64,000 bases of DNA from Guyparkeria sp016278265 (GTDB lineage Bacteria; Pseudomonadota; Gammaproteobacteria; Halothiobacillales; Halothiobacillaceae): the NCBI RefSeq assembly GCF_044582145.1, contig NZ_JBDODO010000006.1. One strand, given 5' to 3'. The translations under genes and the position numbers were made by a program. Below, piece by piece: positions 52,744 to 62,354 of the stretch. The first letter of the stretch is position 1. The number at the start of each line of letters is the position of its first letter. Below the pieces are notes generated by a model. It saw only the letters and a list, made by a program, of their open reading frames with translations, did not search any database and was not told the origin of the DNA.

Positions 52744-55446
52744 ATGCCCCGACATGACGGCCATCCGCATGAGATGAAAGCGGCCCATCGACAACCCGTC
52801 GAGGCCGTGCTCGCCCAACAGGAGACCTCGCTGGAAAACGGCCTGTCCGCCGGCGAGGTGGACGCCCGCCGGCGCCAACACGGCCCGAACCGGCTGCCCC
52901 GCTCGCGCGGCCCCACCATGTGGCGGGTCCTGGTCAACCAGGTCGAAAGCCTGGTCGTAATCCTGCTGTTCAGCGCCGCCGTGGCGGCCGCGGCCTTCGG
53001 CAGCACCATCGAGGCGCTGGCGATCCTCGCGGCCCTGGTAGTCAACACGGTCATCGGCTTCGCCATGGAATGGCGCGCCATCCGCGCCATGGAGGCACTG
53101 GAGCGCATGGGGACCGCGCAGGTCCACGTCCGGCGCGACGGCAAGACGCACCGGATCGGCGCCGATGAACTAGTGCCGGGCGACATCGTCCTCCTCGAAG
53201 CCGGCGACATGATCATGGCCGACATGCGGCTGGTGGAATCCAACCGACTGCAATGCGACGAATCGGCCCTGACCGGGGAATCCGTCGCGGTCGACAAGAC
53301 CACCGACCTGCTGACCGAGGGCGACGCCGCGATCGCCGACCGTCACAACATGGGCTATGCCGGTACGGCGGTCACGCAGGGCTCGGGGTTCGGCGTGGTC
53401 GTGGCGACCGCACTGGCAACCGAACTGGGCGAGATTGCCCGCCTGGTCTCGGAATCGGGGCTATCGATCACCCCGCTGGAAAAACGCCTGGACCGACTCG
53501 GCCAGCGACTGATCTGGCTGACCCTGGTGGTCGCCGTGCTGGTGGCCGGTGCCGGCATGCTCGCCGGCACCGACCTGCGCCTGATGGTCGAGACCGCCAT
53601 CGCCATGGCGATCGCCGCCGTCCCGGAAGGCCTGCCGGTGGTGGCCACCCTGGCCCTCGCCCAGGGGATGCTCCGCATGGCCCGCCGCAATGCCGTGGTC
53701 AAGCGCCTCTCGGCCGTGGAAACGCTGGGCTCGGCGAACGTCATCTTCACCGACAAGACCGGCACCCTGACCCGCAACCACATGACGCTCGACCGGCTGA
53801 CGCTCGATCGGGGCGGCGTGCAGCTGGACGACGCGATGTTCCGACTCGACGACGCGCCGCTGGCTGTGGCCGAGACGCCCGACCTGCTCGCCTTTCTCGA
53901 GACGGCGACGCTGTGCAACAACGCCAGCCTCGAGTCGCATGGCGCGGTCGGCGATCCCACCGAGGTCGCACTGCTGGAGGCGTCCGCCCGGGCCGACATG
54001 AGGCGTCAGACCCTGCTGGACGCGCTGCCCGAGACCCGTGAGGTGAGCTTCGACCCGGCGGTCAACATGATGGCCACCTACCATGCCACGGCCGACGGTT
54101 TCCGGGTGGCGGTCAAGGGCGCGCCGGAATCGGTCATCGACGCCTGCACCCAGGTCATGACCGCTGATGGCGAGCGGGATCTGGCCGAATCGGACCGCCG
54201 GGAATGGATGCGTCGCAGCGAGGAACTGGCGGCCGACGGCCTGCGCACCCTGATGCTGGCGCAGAAGACCGTCAACGACGATACGGCCGAACCCTACGAA
54301 GGGCTCACGCTGCTGGGTGTCGCCGGCCTGCATGACCCGCCGCGCCCCGGTATCCGCGAGACCATCACCGCCTGCCAGGAAGCCGGCATCCGGCTGGTCA
54401 TGGTGACCGGCGACCACGATGCCACGGCCCGCGCGATCGCCCGCGAGATCGGCTTGGTCGGCACCGACGCCCCGGCCACCGACCCCGCCATTCTCGACCG
54501 TCTCGACGCCCTCGCTCCGGACGAGCGCGAGGCGTTGCTGGCGCAAGGGGTATTCGCCCGCATCTCGCCACGCCAGAAGCTCGAGCTCATTCAGCTTTAC
54601 CAGGAGGCCGGCTGGATCGTCGGCATGATCGGTGATGGAGTGAACGACGCGCCGGGGCTGACGAAGGCCAACATCGGCATCGCCATGGGCCAGCGCGGCA
54701 CCGAGGTGGCCCGGGAGGCGGCGGACATGGTGCTCAAGGACGATGCCTTCGCCACCATCGTCGATGCGGTGCGGCACGGACGGACCATCTTCCAGAACAT
54801 CCGCCGCTTCATCGTCTACCTGCTCTCGGGCAACCTCGGCGAGATACTTGCCATCTCGGCCGCCGCCATGGTGGCCGCACCACTGCCGATGCTGCCGCTG
54901 CAGATCCTCTACATCAATTTCGTCTCGGACGTGATGCCGGCCCTCGCCCTGGGGCTGAATCGCAGCGAGGCCGACATCATGGATCGCCCGCCCCGCGACC
55001 CGACCGAACCGATCCTGATGCGACGTCACTGGTCGGCCATCGGCGCCTACGCGGTGATCATCGCGGCCACCGCACTGGCGGCCTTCGCCGTGGCCCTGCT
55101 CGTCCTGGAACTCGATACCGCGATGGCGGTAACGATCTCGTTCCTCACCTTCGGCTTTGCCCGGCTCTGGCACGTGTTCAACATGCGCGGCAGCCGCTCG
55201 CCGCTGCTCGTCAACGAAGTGACCCGCAACGGCTTTATCTGGGCGGCGATCGGCGTCGGCGTGCTCCTGCTGCTCGCGGCCACCTATGTTGCCCCGCTCG
55301 CGGGCATTCTCGGCGTGACGCCGCCGGGCGGGCGCGAGTGGCTGCTCATCCTGGGCTTCTCCCTGCTGCCGTTGCTGGTGATCCAGTCGCTCAAGCAGGC
55401 CGGGCTGTGGTGGAAGCGCCCCCATTCCGAGGCGCCCGCCAACTAG
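52744..55446 (+). CDS. P2-type cation-transporting ATPase (Ca2+-like)
   Basis: 900 residues from the ATG at 52744. Cation ATPase N-terminal domain (1-75), actuator TGES (177-180), PEGLP in M4 (294-298), phosphorylated Asp337 in FTDKTGTLT, nucleotide-domain KGAPES, and the hinge GDGVNDAPGLTKANIGIAMG. The M4 PEGLP and the M6 block NFVSDVMPALALGLN (Asn, Ser, Asp at metal-ligand positions) fit the Ca2+/Mn2+-pumping P2A group, though Na+ or K+ type pumps cannot be excluded. Ion not proven. The stop codon shares the palindrome CTAG with the opposite-strand pseudogene. Confidence 0.92.
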   Translation: MPRHDGHPHEMKAAHRQPVEAVLAQQETSLENGLSAGEVDARRRQHGPNRLPRSRGPTMWRVLVNQVESLVVILLFSAAVAAAAFGSTIEALAILAALVVNTVIGFAMEWRAIRAMEALERMGTAQVHVRRDGKTHRIGADELVPGDIVLLEAGDMIMADMRLVESNRLQCDESALTGESVAVDKTTDLLTEGDAAIADRHNMGYAGTAVTQGSGFGVVVATALATELGEIARLVSESGLSITPLEKRLDRLGQRLIWLTLVVAVLVAGAGMLAGTDLRLMVETAIAMAIAAVPEGLPVVATLALAQGMLRMARRNAVVKRLSAVETLGSANVIFTDKTGTLTRNHMTLDRLTLDRGGVQLDDAMFRLDDAPLAVAETPDLLAFLETATLCNNASLESHGAVGDPTEVALLEASARADMRRQTLLDALPETREVSFDPAVNMMATYHATADGFRVAVKGAPESVIDACTQVMTADGERDLAESDRREWMRRSEELAADGLRTLMLAQKTVNDDTAEPYEGLTLLGVAGLHDPPRPGIRETITACQEAGIRLVMVTGDHDATARAIAREIGLVGTDAPATDPAILDRLDALAPDEREALLAQGVFARISPRQKLELIQLYQEAGWIVGMIGDGVNDAPGLTKANIGIAMGQRGTEVAREAADMVLKDDAFATIVDAVRHGRTIFQNIRRFIVYLLSGNLGEILAISAAAMVAAPLPMLPLQILYINFVSDVMPALALGLNRSEADIMDRPPRDPTEPILMRRHWSAIGAYAVIIAATALAAFAVALLVLELDTAMAVTISFLTFGFARLWHVFNMRGSRSPLLVNEVTRNGFIWAAIGVGVLLLLAATYVAPLAGILGVTPPGGREWLLILGFSLLPLLVIQSLKQAGLWWKRPHSEAPAN

Positions 55447-55676
55447 TTGAGGTCGCGCGGGATCTCGTAGTCCCAGTTCTCGGAGAACACGCGTTTCTCG
55501 CCTTCCCCCTCGCCCTCGTAGCCATCGAGCTCGGCATGCAGCAGGAAATGGGTGGAGTTGGCCGTCAGCACCGTGCGGATGACGGTGCGCACCGCGCCCG
55601 GCGTCGACTCGCCGGGGCGGCGTGGGCGGCGCCCTTCCGGCTTGGGGAAGGCGTGTTCGTCCCCATTCCGGGATAG
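55443..55676 (-). pseudogene. C-terminal remnant of a CocE/NonD-family hydrolase
   Basis: Reading the minus strand, an open frame of about 77 codons ends at TAG (55443-55445) and is closed upstream by TGA at 55677-55679 with no plausible start. Its sequence carries VRTVIRTVLTANSTHFLL, HAELDGYEGEGEGEKRVF and ENWDYEIPRDLN, the typical C-terminal tail of CocE/NonD hydrolases (x-Pro dipeptidyl-peptidase type). The remaining 550 or more residues are missing. The rest of the gap (55680-55862) shows no recognisable gene or signal. The element is a decayed remnant rather than a working gene. Confidence 0.7.
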
Positions 55677-55862
55677 TCAGCGGCCTGAGGTGGACGTCGT
55701 CCAGGCCGATGGCTCACACCTGTCTGCTCATACATCCATCCTTCAACAGCGCTTGGCCGGCCGGTGGTGGCCGGGTCACGCTCCACCAGGCAGGTCAGCG
55801 AGCATCAAGGAATCGGGTAATCCGGCTGCCGGCACCCAGGCAGGAAGGGTGGCGCGGGGGCG

Positions 55863-58247
55863 CTAGGCGGGGCTGTCCGGCTCGGGCTTGTGGGACTGTT
55901 TCTGCCGGTACATGGACTCGTCCGCTGCCACCACCAGCTCCTCGACGGTCGTGCCCCCCTCGGGGTAGACCGCCTGGCCGATGCTCGCCCGCGGATTGAG
56001 GCTCAGCTCCCCGACTCGCAGCGGCGCCTCGATCGCCGTCCGGATTTTCTCGGCGACCCGCTCGACGGCCTCGTGCGTCGACGGACGAGCGACCAGTACG
56101 GCGAACTCGTCACCGCCCTGACGGCTGACCGTATCCTCGTCACGGGTCACCGCCTCCATGCGCCGCGCGAGTTCGATCAGCAACTCGTCACCCACGTCGT
56201 GGCCGTAGGTGTCGTTGATGGGCTTGAAGTCGTCCAGATCGACATACAGCACGCCCACCAGCTCACCATGACGTTCGGCCGAGGACAGGGCACGCTCGAG
56301 CCGTTCGTGGAACAACGTGCGATTGGCCAGCCCGGTCAGCGCATCGTGGTGCGCCTGGTGCCACATGGCCCACTCGCGAGCCTTGGCCTCGGAGATGTCC
56401 GAGAACATCACGACGAAGCGTCGCTCGCCGAGATCGCTGGTGATCGCCGTGAACGAGGCAAGGGTCGGGAAGAAGTTGGTGCCGTCACCGAAGCGGCGCA
56501 GCCAGAGCTCGCCCTCCCAGGTGCCGGTGGAGCGCAGTTGCTCACGCACCAGGTGGAACGGCGTGGTTTCCTCGCGATCGAAGACCAACTCGTCGACGAA
56601 ACGGTCGAGCAACTCGGACTGGTCGATGCTCAGCAGGTGCTCGACGGCCGGGTTGGCCGACAGGATGCGCCCCTCGTCGTTCGCGATCACCACGCCCTCG
56701 TGGGTCGACCGCAGGATGGTCGCCGCCTGGCGGGATTCCTCGTTCGCGGCGATACGATCCGTGATGTCCTGCGCCGTGCCCAGCATGCTGCGCGGGCGCC
56801 CCCTGCCGTCGAGCTCGACCGTGCCGCGCTTGTGCACGTAACGCACCTTGTCGTCCGGGCGCACGATGCGGTGGTCGATCTCGTAGGGATTGCCGGTGCG
56901 CAGGGACTCGTCCACCGCCTGCTCGACCCGGGCCCGGTCGTCGGGATGAACCATGGCCAGAAAGCGGTCGTAGGTCGGGGTAAAGCTCCGCGGCGCGTGG
57001 CCGAAGATCCAGTAAACCTCGTCTGACCAGGATAGCTCGCCGCGCCCGACGTCAAAGGTCCAGTTGCCCAGCCGGGCGATCCGTTGCGCCTCGTTGAGCG
57101 TCCGCAGCCAAAGTTCCCGCTCGCGGGAACGCCCGGACTCGCGCAGGTTCATGTAGATCAACGAACCCATGGTCAGCAGAACCAGCACGGCCGTCAGGAC
57201 CACCTTGATCCACAGCCACGACCAGGCAGAGGCCACCTGCGGCGCGGAGGCATAGCGCAGCAGATAACCGCCATTCAGCCCCATGGTGGTGTGGACGGGG
57301 AGGAAGGACACCACCACCGGCTCGGGATCGCGCGTGACGACGGAGAAGGCCCGCCAGTCGTTCATGCGCTCGCGCACCCGGGGAGCGATCACGCGACCGA
57401 TGTCGGCCAGGCGTGACTGGCTCCATCGGCGCGCCATCGGCAGGACCTCGGTAAGCTGGGTCAGGTCAGCGTACCGGTCGATGACGAAGCCTGGGTTCAC
57501 GGCCGAGTCCATGTAGTTGGACTGGCGCTCGTCGCTCCAGACCTTCTCCAACACCAGATCGCGGGACACGAGCAACCGGTAGGCCCCGTGCTGAAGATCG
57601 GCGTGGGTGAGAAGAAAGGACCGGAACGAGTACGAGGTCTCCACCGAACCAACGAACTCACCATCGTGGAACAGCGGGAAGATGTAGCGAAAGCCGTTGA
57701 ATACCCGCCCTTCCTCGAAGCCGCTGACCCGCTCGCGCTCGGTGTTCACCCGCGCGATGCCGGCGCGCACCTTCCAGAGATTGTCACCGAACTTCTCCGG
57801 CCGGTGAAAGCGCAGAAAGCTGATCGCCCCCGGCAGGTGGAAATGCAGCTGGCGAAACCCCTTGGTGAGCATCCTGTCGTAGAGGGGTGAGAGCCTTTCG
57901 AGCAATTGCTGACGCAGGTCGGCCAGACGCTCGTGATCCTCGGTTTGCGCCGCCTCGGCCATCAGCCGGCGGATGGCGGGGTCATCGATCTTGTCTTCGA
58001 ATACCTGCTGGGCAAGGGCCGCCTGATACTGGTTCAGCGAACGGTACTCGACCGTCAGGTGTTCGATGGATTTGTCGCGGGTGGTCTTGAGGAGGTTGCT
58101 GTAAGCATCCAGGTAGGACCAGACCAGCAGCAGGAATACCAGGCCACCGAAGACCGCGACCACGGTGTTCCGTAGCACGATCCGATGCCGGTGGCTCTCG
58201 GCGGGCGACATTTCGGGAGGATGGTTGTCCGACACGCGCAAGGACAC
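55863..58247 (-). CDS. dCache-PAS-PAS-GGDEF diguanylate cyclase
   Basis: 794 residues; GTG at 58247 is taken, but a GTG at 58235 has better spacing to AGGAG. Membrane helix near residues 27-47, periplasmic double-Cache sensor of the dCache_3 type (HFHLPGAISFLRFHRPEKFGD, GFEEGRVFNGFRYIFPLF, VGSVETSYSF), a second helix (IKVVLTAVLVLLTMGSLIY), PAS about 385-495, PAS about 505-610 and GGDEF about 620-785. The active site reads RQGGDEF and VDLDDFKPINDTYGHDVGD, so it should make c-di-GMP. dCache domains usually bind small metabolites. Confidence 0.92.
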   Translation of the reverse strand: MSLRVSDNHPPEMSPAESHRHRIVLRNTVVAVFGGLVFLLLVWSYLDAYSNLLKTTRDKSIEHLTVEYRSLNQYQAALAQQVFEDKIDDPAIRRLMAEAAQTEDHERLADLRQQLLERLSPLYDRMLTKGFRQLHFHLPGAISFLRFHRPEKFGDNLWKVRAGIARVNTERERVSGFEEGRVFNGFRYIFPLFHDGEFVGSVETSYSFRSFLLTHADLQHGAYRLLVSRDLVLEKVWSDERQSNYMDSAVNPGFVIDRYADLTQLTEVLPMARRWSQSRLADIGRVIAPRVRERMNDWRAFSVVTRDPEPVVVSFLPVHTTMGLNGGYLLRYASAPQVASAWSWLWIKVVLTAVLVLLTMGSLIYMNLRESGRSRERELWLRTLNEAQRIARLGNWTFDVGRGELSWSDEVYWIFGHAPRSFTPTYDRFLAMVHPDDRARVEQAVDESLRTGNPYEIDHRIVRPDDKVRYVHKRGTVELDGRGRPRSMLGTAQDITDRIAANEESRQAATILRSTHEGVVIANDEGRILSANPAVEHLLSIDQSELLDRFVDELVFDREETTPFHLVREQLRSTGTWEGELWLRRFGDGTNFFPTLASFTAITSDLGERRFVVMFSDISEAKAREWAMWHQAHHDALTGLANRTLFHERLERALSSAERHGELVGVLYVDLDDFKPINDTYGHDVGDELLIELARRMEAVTRDEDTVSRQGGDEFAVLVARPSTHEAVERVAEKIRTAIEAPLRVGELSLNPRASIGQAVYPEGGTTVEELVVAADESMYRQKQSHKPEPDSPA

Positions 58248-58353
58248 TCCTGCATTATCTCAACATGCTTTTAGCATATCGCGTGCCGCCATGCCCGCAC
58301 GAATCGGCGTCAATCACCTCCCCCTGCCCGCCTTTTCTCATGGCGTTTTGCCG

Positions 58354-59655
58354 CTACTCGCGCGGGAGCGACGAGACCGAATCGACCACGTGGGAGGCCC
58401 CTTCGCGAATCTCGTCGACGATCGCCTCCACCGAGCGCACCTGCTCACGACCGCGCTCGGCCACCTGGCTCGCGCTCTCGATGCGCTGGACGATATCGCC
58501 GGTGTGTTCGAGATTGCCGCGAATCACCTCGGCGATTTCCGAGGTGGCCGTGCTGGTACGGGCGGCGAGCTGGCGAACCTCGTCGGCCACTACGGCAAAG
58601 CCGCGACCCTGTTCGCCGGCCCGGGCCGCCTCGATCGCGGCGTTCAGGGCCAGGAGATTGGTCTGGTCGGCGACCGAACTGATGGTCGCGACGATGGTCT
58701 CGATGTTCTTGGACTCGTCGTTGAGATTACCAATCACCGACTTGGCCTCGGCGATCAGGTCGCGGATCTGTTCCGAGGTCTCGATCGAGGTGCGCAGCGA
58801 GTCGGCGCCACGAGCGGCGATATCGGCGGTCTGCTGGGCGGTGGAGTAGGCAATCGAGGAGGCATCCCGCGTCTGCTCGGCTGTCAGTACCGACTCGGTA
58901 ATGTCCGTGGCGAACTTGATCACCTTCTCCACGCGCCCGTGCTCGTCGAAGATCGGGTTGTAGGTCGCCTCGAGCCAGACCGCCTGCCCGTTGGAACGAA
59001 ACCGGCGGAACTTGCCCGAGCGAAACGCCCCGTCGGCCAGCTCCGACCAGAAATCCGGATGCTCCCGATAGAAGGCATCGTCACAGAACAGGCGATGGTG
59101 CTTGCCGCGGACCTGGTCGCGTGAGTAGCCCACCGTGTCGAGGAAATTGCGGTTGGCATCGATGATGGTGCCGTCCGGGGTGAACGAGATCACCGCCATG
59201 GATCGATCCAGCGCCTTGAACATCGCTTCGTGTTCACGAAGCTCCTCGGCCCGCTCGGTGACGTCCGAGGCGATCTTGACCACCCGTTCGACCCGGCCAT
59301 CCGCCGACTTGACCGGGAAGTAGGTCGCTTCCAGCCAGCGGCGGTCACCGCCGGCCGTCACCCGCGGAAACGTCCCGGAGTGCGATTCCCCGCTGCGCAG
59401 GATGTCCCAGAAGCGCCGATAGGCAGTCGACTCGGCGTAGTCGTCGTCGCAGAACAGGCGGTGGTGCGCCCCAACCACCTCGCCGCGCGAACGCCCCACC
59501 GTCTCGAGGAAGCGATCGTTGACGTCCAACACGTGGCCGTCCGGGCTGAACTCGATGTAGGCGACCGAGCTGCGCACCGCGTCCAACACGGCATCTCTTT
59601 GACGCAGCTGGCTTTGGCACTCGGCCAGTTCGTTGTGCAGGCGACGATTGAACAT
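58354..59655 (-). CDS. Cytoplasmic PAS-PAS-MCP protein (BdlA-like)
   Basis: 433 residues from the ATG at 59655, with GGAGGAA 6 bases upstream; the open frame to 60117 is spurious. Two PAS domains of the same type (HHRLFCDDDYAES and HHRLFCDDAFYRE) are followed by an MCP signalling domain with the tip LLALNAAIEAARAGEQGRGFAVVADEV. There is no membrane helix. The order and size resemble Pseudomonas BdlA, which couples redox or energy state to biofilm dispersal; it is placed beside a GGDEF gene here. A cytoplasmic, possibly flavin- or haem-binding, receptor is likely. Confidence 0.9.
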   Translation of the reverse strand: MFNRRLHNELAECQSQLRQRDAVLDAVRSSVAYIEFSPDGHVLDVNDRFLETVGRSRGEVVGAHHRLFCDDDYAESTAYRRFWDILRSGESHSGTFPRVTAGGDRRWLEATYFPVKSADGRVERVVKIASDVTERAEELREHEAMFKALDRSMAVISFTPDGTIIDANRNFLDTVGYSRDQVRGKHHRLFCDDAFYREHPDFWSELADGAFRSGKFRRFRSNGQAVWLEATYNPIFDEHGRVEKVIKFATDITESVLTAEQTRDASSIAYSTAQQTADIAARGADSLRTSIETSEQIRDLIAEAKSVIGNLNDESKNIETIVATISSVADQTNLLALNAAIEAARAGEQGRGFAVVADEVRQLAARTSTATSEIAEVIRGNLEHTGDIVQRIESASQVAERGREQVRSVEAIVDEIREGASHVVDSVSSLPRE

Positions 59656-59725
59656 CTTCGATTCCTCCCGGCCGGCTCGCGCCCGACTGACGTGCCGGGT
59701 CACCGCTGGTTGCTTTGTATCGGTA

Positions 59726-59744
59726 TTGTACATGCGTTGTACAA
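59726..59744. promoter_or_regulatory. Candidate operator TTGTACA-N5-TGTACAA
   Basis: A perfect 7+7 palindrome with a 5-base spacer, 71 bases before the PAS-MCP gene and 170 bases before the trpB-like gene. The core GTACA resembles half sites of several regulators (including TrpR-type GTAC), but I cannot assign one. It is more likely to control the PAS-MCP gene because of distance. Confidence 0.4.
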
Positions 59745-59913
59745 CTGTCGACCACTTTAGTGCATCACCAAGGGAAATGCGTTGTTCACCGAGCAAAAGT
59801 GTGACGGCAAGGATGTTCGCGACATCCCGCAATACCCGGCTGGGCTTGGCAACGCCGCCCCGGCGTTGGATCATGCAGGCACGCAACACACAGTCACCGG
59901 CCAGGGAGTTTAA

Positions 59914-61107
59914 ATGTCTTACCTCAAGGATTTTCCGAACAAAGAAGGCTACTTTGGTGAATTTGGGGGCGCTTTCCTGCCACCCGAACTTGAGCCGCAT
60001 TTCGCCGAGATCGAGCAGGCCTACCTGCGGCTGATGCGTTCGGCGGACTTCCTCAGCGAACTGCGCTACATCCGCAAGCACTACCAGGGCCGCCCCACCC
60101 CGGTTTACTACGCCCACAACCTAAGCGCCGATGTCGGCGCCCACATCTATTTCAAGCGCGAAGACCTCAACCACTCCGGCGCCCACAAGCTCAACCACTG
60201 CATGGGCGAGGCCCTGCTGGCCAAGCACATGGGCAAGAGGAAGCTAATCGCCGAGACCGGCGCCGGTCAGCACGGCGTGGCCCTGGCGACCGCCGCGGCC
60301 TATTTCGGCATGGAGTGCGAGATCCACATGGGCGAGATCGACATCGCCAAGGAAGCGCCCAACGTCACGCGCATGAAGCTGTTGGGGGCGACCGTGGTAC
60401 CGGTGGGCTTCGGCGGGCGCAGCCTCAAGGAAGCGGTGGACTCGGCCTTCCAGAGCTATCTCTCGCAGGCCGACGAGGCGATCTTCGCCATCGGCTCGGT
60501 GGTCGGTCCGCACCCCTTCCCCACGATGGTGCGCAACTTCCAGTCGGTGATGGGCATCGAGGCGCGCGAGCAGTACCTCGAGATGACCGGCGAGCTGCCC
60601 GACCACGTCGCCGCCTGCGTCGGCGGCGGCTCCAACGCCCTGGGCCTGTTCGCCGGCTTTATCGAGGATGACGACGTGCAACTCCACGGCGTCGAGCCAC
60701 TGGGCAAGGGCACCGAGCTGGGCCAGCATTCGGCCACCATGACCTACGGTAAGCCAGGGCTAATCCACGGCTTCAAGTGCCTGCTGCTGAGTGACGAGGA
60801 AGGCAACCCGGCGCCGGTCCACTCGATTGCCTCGGGGCTGGACTACCCCGGTGTCGGCCCGGAACACTCACACCTCAAGACCTCCGGGCGGGTGAGCTAC
60901 CACGCCATCGGCGACGACGAGACCCTGGATGCCTTCTACAAGATCTCGCGCCGCGAGGGCATCATCCCGGCGCTGGAGTCGGCCCACGCAATCGCCTGGG
61001 CGATGAAATTCGGCCGGGAGCACCCCGGCACGACCATCCTGGTCAACCTTTCCGGACGCGGCGACAAGGACATCGACTACGTCACGGAGAACTTCGGCCA
61101 TGGCTGA
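59914..61107 (+). CDS. Tryptophan synthase beta subunit-like protein (solitary TrpB type)
   Basis: 397 residues, PLP-dependent fold II. Catalytic residues are preserved: Lys92 in NHSGAHKLNHCMG (PLP-binding; HKINN in canonical TrpB) and Glu114 in LIAETGAGQHGVALATA. The loop equivalent to the alpha-contacting segment (canonical MGAEDVERQALNVFRM) reads MGEIDIAKEAPNVTRM. No trpA or trpF follows. GGGAG lies 5 bases before the ATG. It may be a TrpB paralogue that makes Trp from indole, or the main trpB separated from trpA. It overlaps purT by 8 bases. Confidence 0.85.
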   Translation: MSYLKDFPNKEGYFGEFGGAFLPPELEPHFAEIEQAYLRLMRSADFLSELRYIRKHYQGRPTPVYYAHNLSADVGAHIYFKREDLNHSGAHKLNHCMGEALLAKHMGKRKLIAETGAGQHGVALATAAAYFGMECEIHMGEIDIAKEAPNVTRMKLLGATVVPVGFGGRSLKEAVDSAFQSYLSQADEAIFAIGSVVGPHPFPTMVRNFQSVMGIEAREQYLEMTGELPDHVAACVGGGSNALGLFAGFIEDDDVQLHGVEPLGKGTELGQHSATMTYGKPGLIHGFKCLLLSDEEGNPAPVHSIASGLDYPGVGPEHSHLKTSGRVSYHAIGDDETLDAFYKISRREGIIPALESAHAIAWAMKFGREHPGTTILVNLSGRGDKDIDYVTENFGHG

Positions 61108-62308
61108 TCACGGCAGCATCGAAACGCGAGCCGCGAACATCGGCGCCCCCGGCTCCCCCAAAGCGACCCGGCTGATGCTGCTGGGATCGGGTGAGCTCGG
61201 CAAGGAGGTCGCCATCGAGGCGCAACGGCTGGGTTTGGAGGTGATCGCGGTCGACCGCTACGCCAATGCGCCGGCCATGCAGGTCGCGCATCGATCGCAC
61301 GTGATCGACATGCTCGATGGCACGGCACTCAAGAGCGTGATCACCCACGAGATGCCGGCCCTGATCGTGCCGGAGATCGAGGCAATCGCCACCCAGACAT
61401 TGATCGACCTGGAAGCACAGGGCTTCGTGGTCACGCCGAACGCGCGCGCCGCCCGGCTGACCATGGACCGCGAGGGCATCCGCCGGCTGGCCGCCGAGAT
61501 GCTCTCCCTGCCCACCAGCCGTTTCGCCTTCGCCGAGACCGAGGCACAGTTCCTCGCGGCCATCGACGACATCGGCACCCCCTGTGTGGTCAAACCGGTA
61601 ATGAGCTCGTCGGGCAAGGGCCAATCGCTGGTGCGCAACCCGTCCGAGGCGCCGCGCGCCTGGGCATTCGCTCAATCGGGCGGAAGAGCCGGTCGTGGTC
61701 GGGTGATCGTCGAGTCGTTCATCGACTTCGACTACGAGATTACCCTGCTCAGCGTTCGCCACCGCGACGGCATCACCCTCTGCCCGCCAATCGGGCACAC
61801 CCAAGTGGATGGTGACTACCGCGAAAGCTGGCAGCCCCACCCGATGAGTGAAATCGCTCTCGAGCGGGCGAGCGAAATCGCGCGCGCCATCGTCGAGGAA
61901 CTGGGTGGATACGGCATCTTCGGCGTCGAGTTGTTCGTCAAGGATGATGAGGTGTGGTTCAGCGAGGTCTCGCCGCGTCCGCACGACACCGGGCTCGTCA
62001 CGCTGGCCTCTCAGGATCTGTCGGAATTCGCCCTGCACCTGCGCGCCATGCTGGGCCTGCCGGTGCATGCGATTGTCCAACATGGACCAGCCGCCTCCTG
62101 CGCCATCGTCCGCGAGGGTGAGACCACACACCCGGTCCTGACCGGCACGGCCGTCGCATTGGCCGAACCGGGTACCGATCTGCGCCTGTTCGGCAAGCCC
62201 GCAGTGACCGGCAAACGGCGCCTGGGTGTTGCCCTGGCTCGAGCGGAGACCATCGAGGCGGCGCGAGAACGGGCGCGTCGAGCGGCCAGCTCGGTGCAAC
62301 TCAAGTGA
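61100..62308 (+). CDS. purT: Formate-dependent phosphoribosylglycinamide formyltransferase 2
   Basis: 402 residues, ATP-grasp fold. PurT forms formyl-GAR from GAR, formate and ATP in purine synthesis. Markers are MLLGSGELGKEVAIEAQRLG, VVKPVMSSSGKGQSLV, the IVESFIDFDYEITLLS metal block, YGIFGVELFV and SEVSPRPHDTG. It overlaps the trpB-like gene and shares its transcript. Confidence 0.96.
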   Translation: MADHGSIETRAANIGAPGSPKATRLMLLGSGELGKEVAIEAQRLGLEVIAVDRYANAPAMQVAHRSHVIDMLDGTALKSVITHEMPALIVPEIEAIATQTLIDLEAQGFVVTPNARAARLTMDREGIRRLAAEMLSLPTSRFAFAETEAQFLAAIDDIGTPCVVKPVMSSSGKGQSLVRNPSEAPRAWAFAQSGGRAGRGRVIVESFIDFDYEITLLSVRHRDGITLCPPIGHTQVDGDYRESWQPHPMSEIALERASEIARAIVEELGGYGIFGVELFVKDDEVWFSEVSPRPHDTGLVTLASQDLSEFALHLRAMLGLPVHAIVQHGPAASCAIVREGETTHPVLTGTAVALAEPGTDLRLFGKPAVTGKRRLGVALARAETIEAARERARRAASSVQLK

Positions 62309-62354
62309 TCACGGCACACGGTTCGGGAACAAGGTTGAGAAAGGAGCGGCAAGC

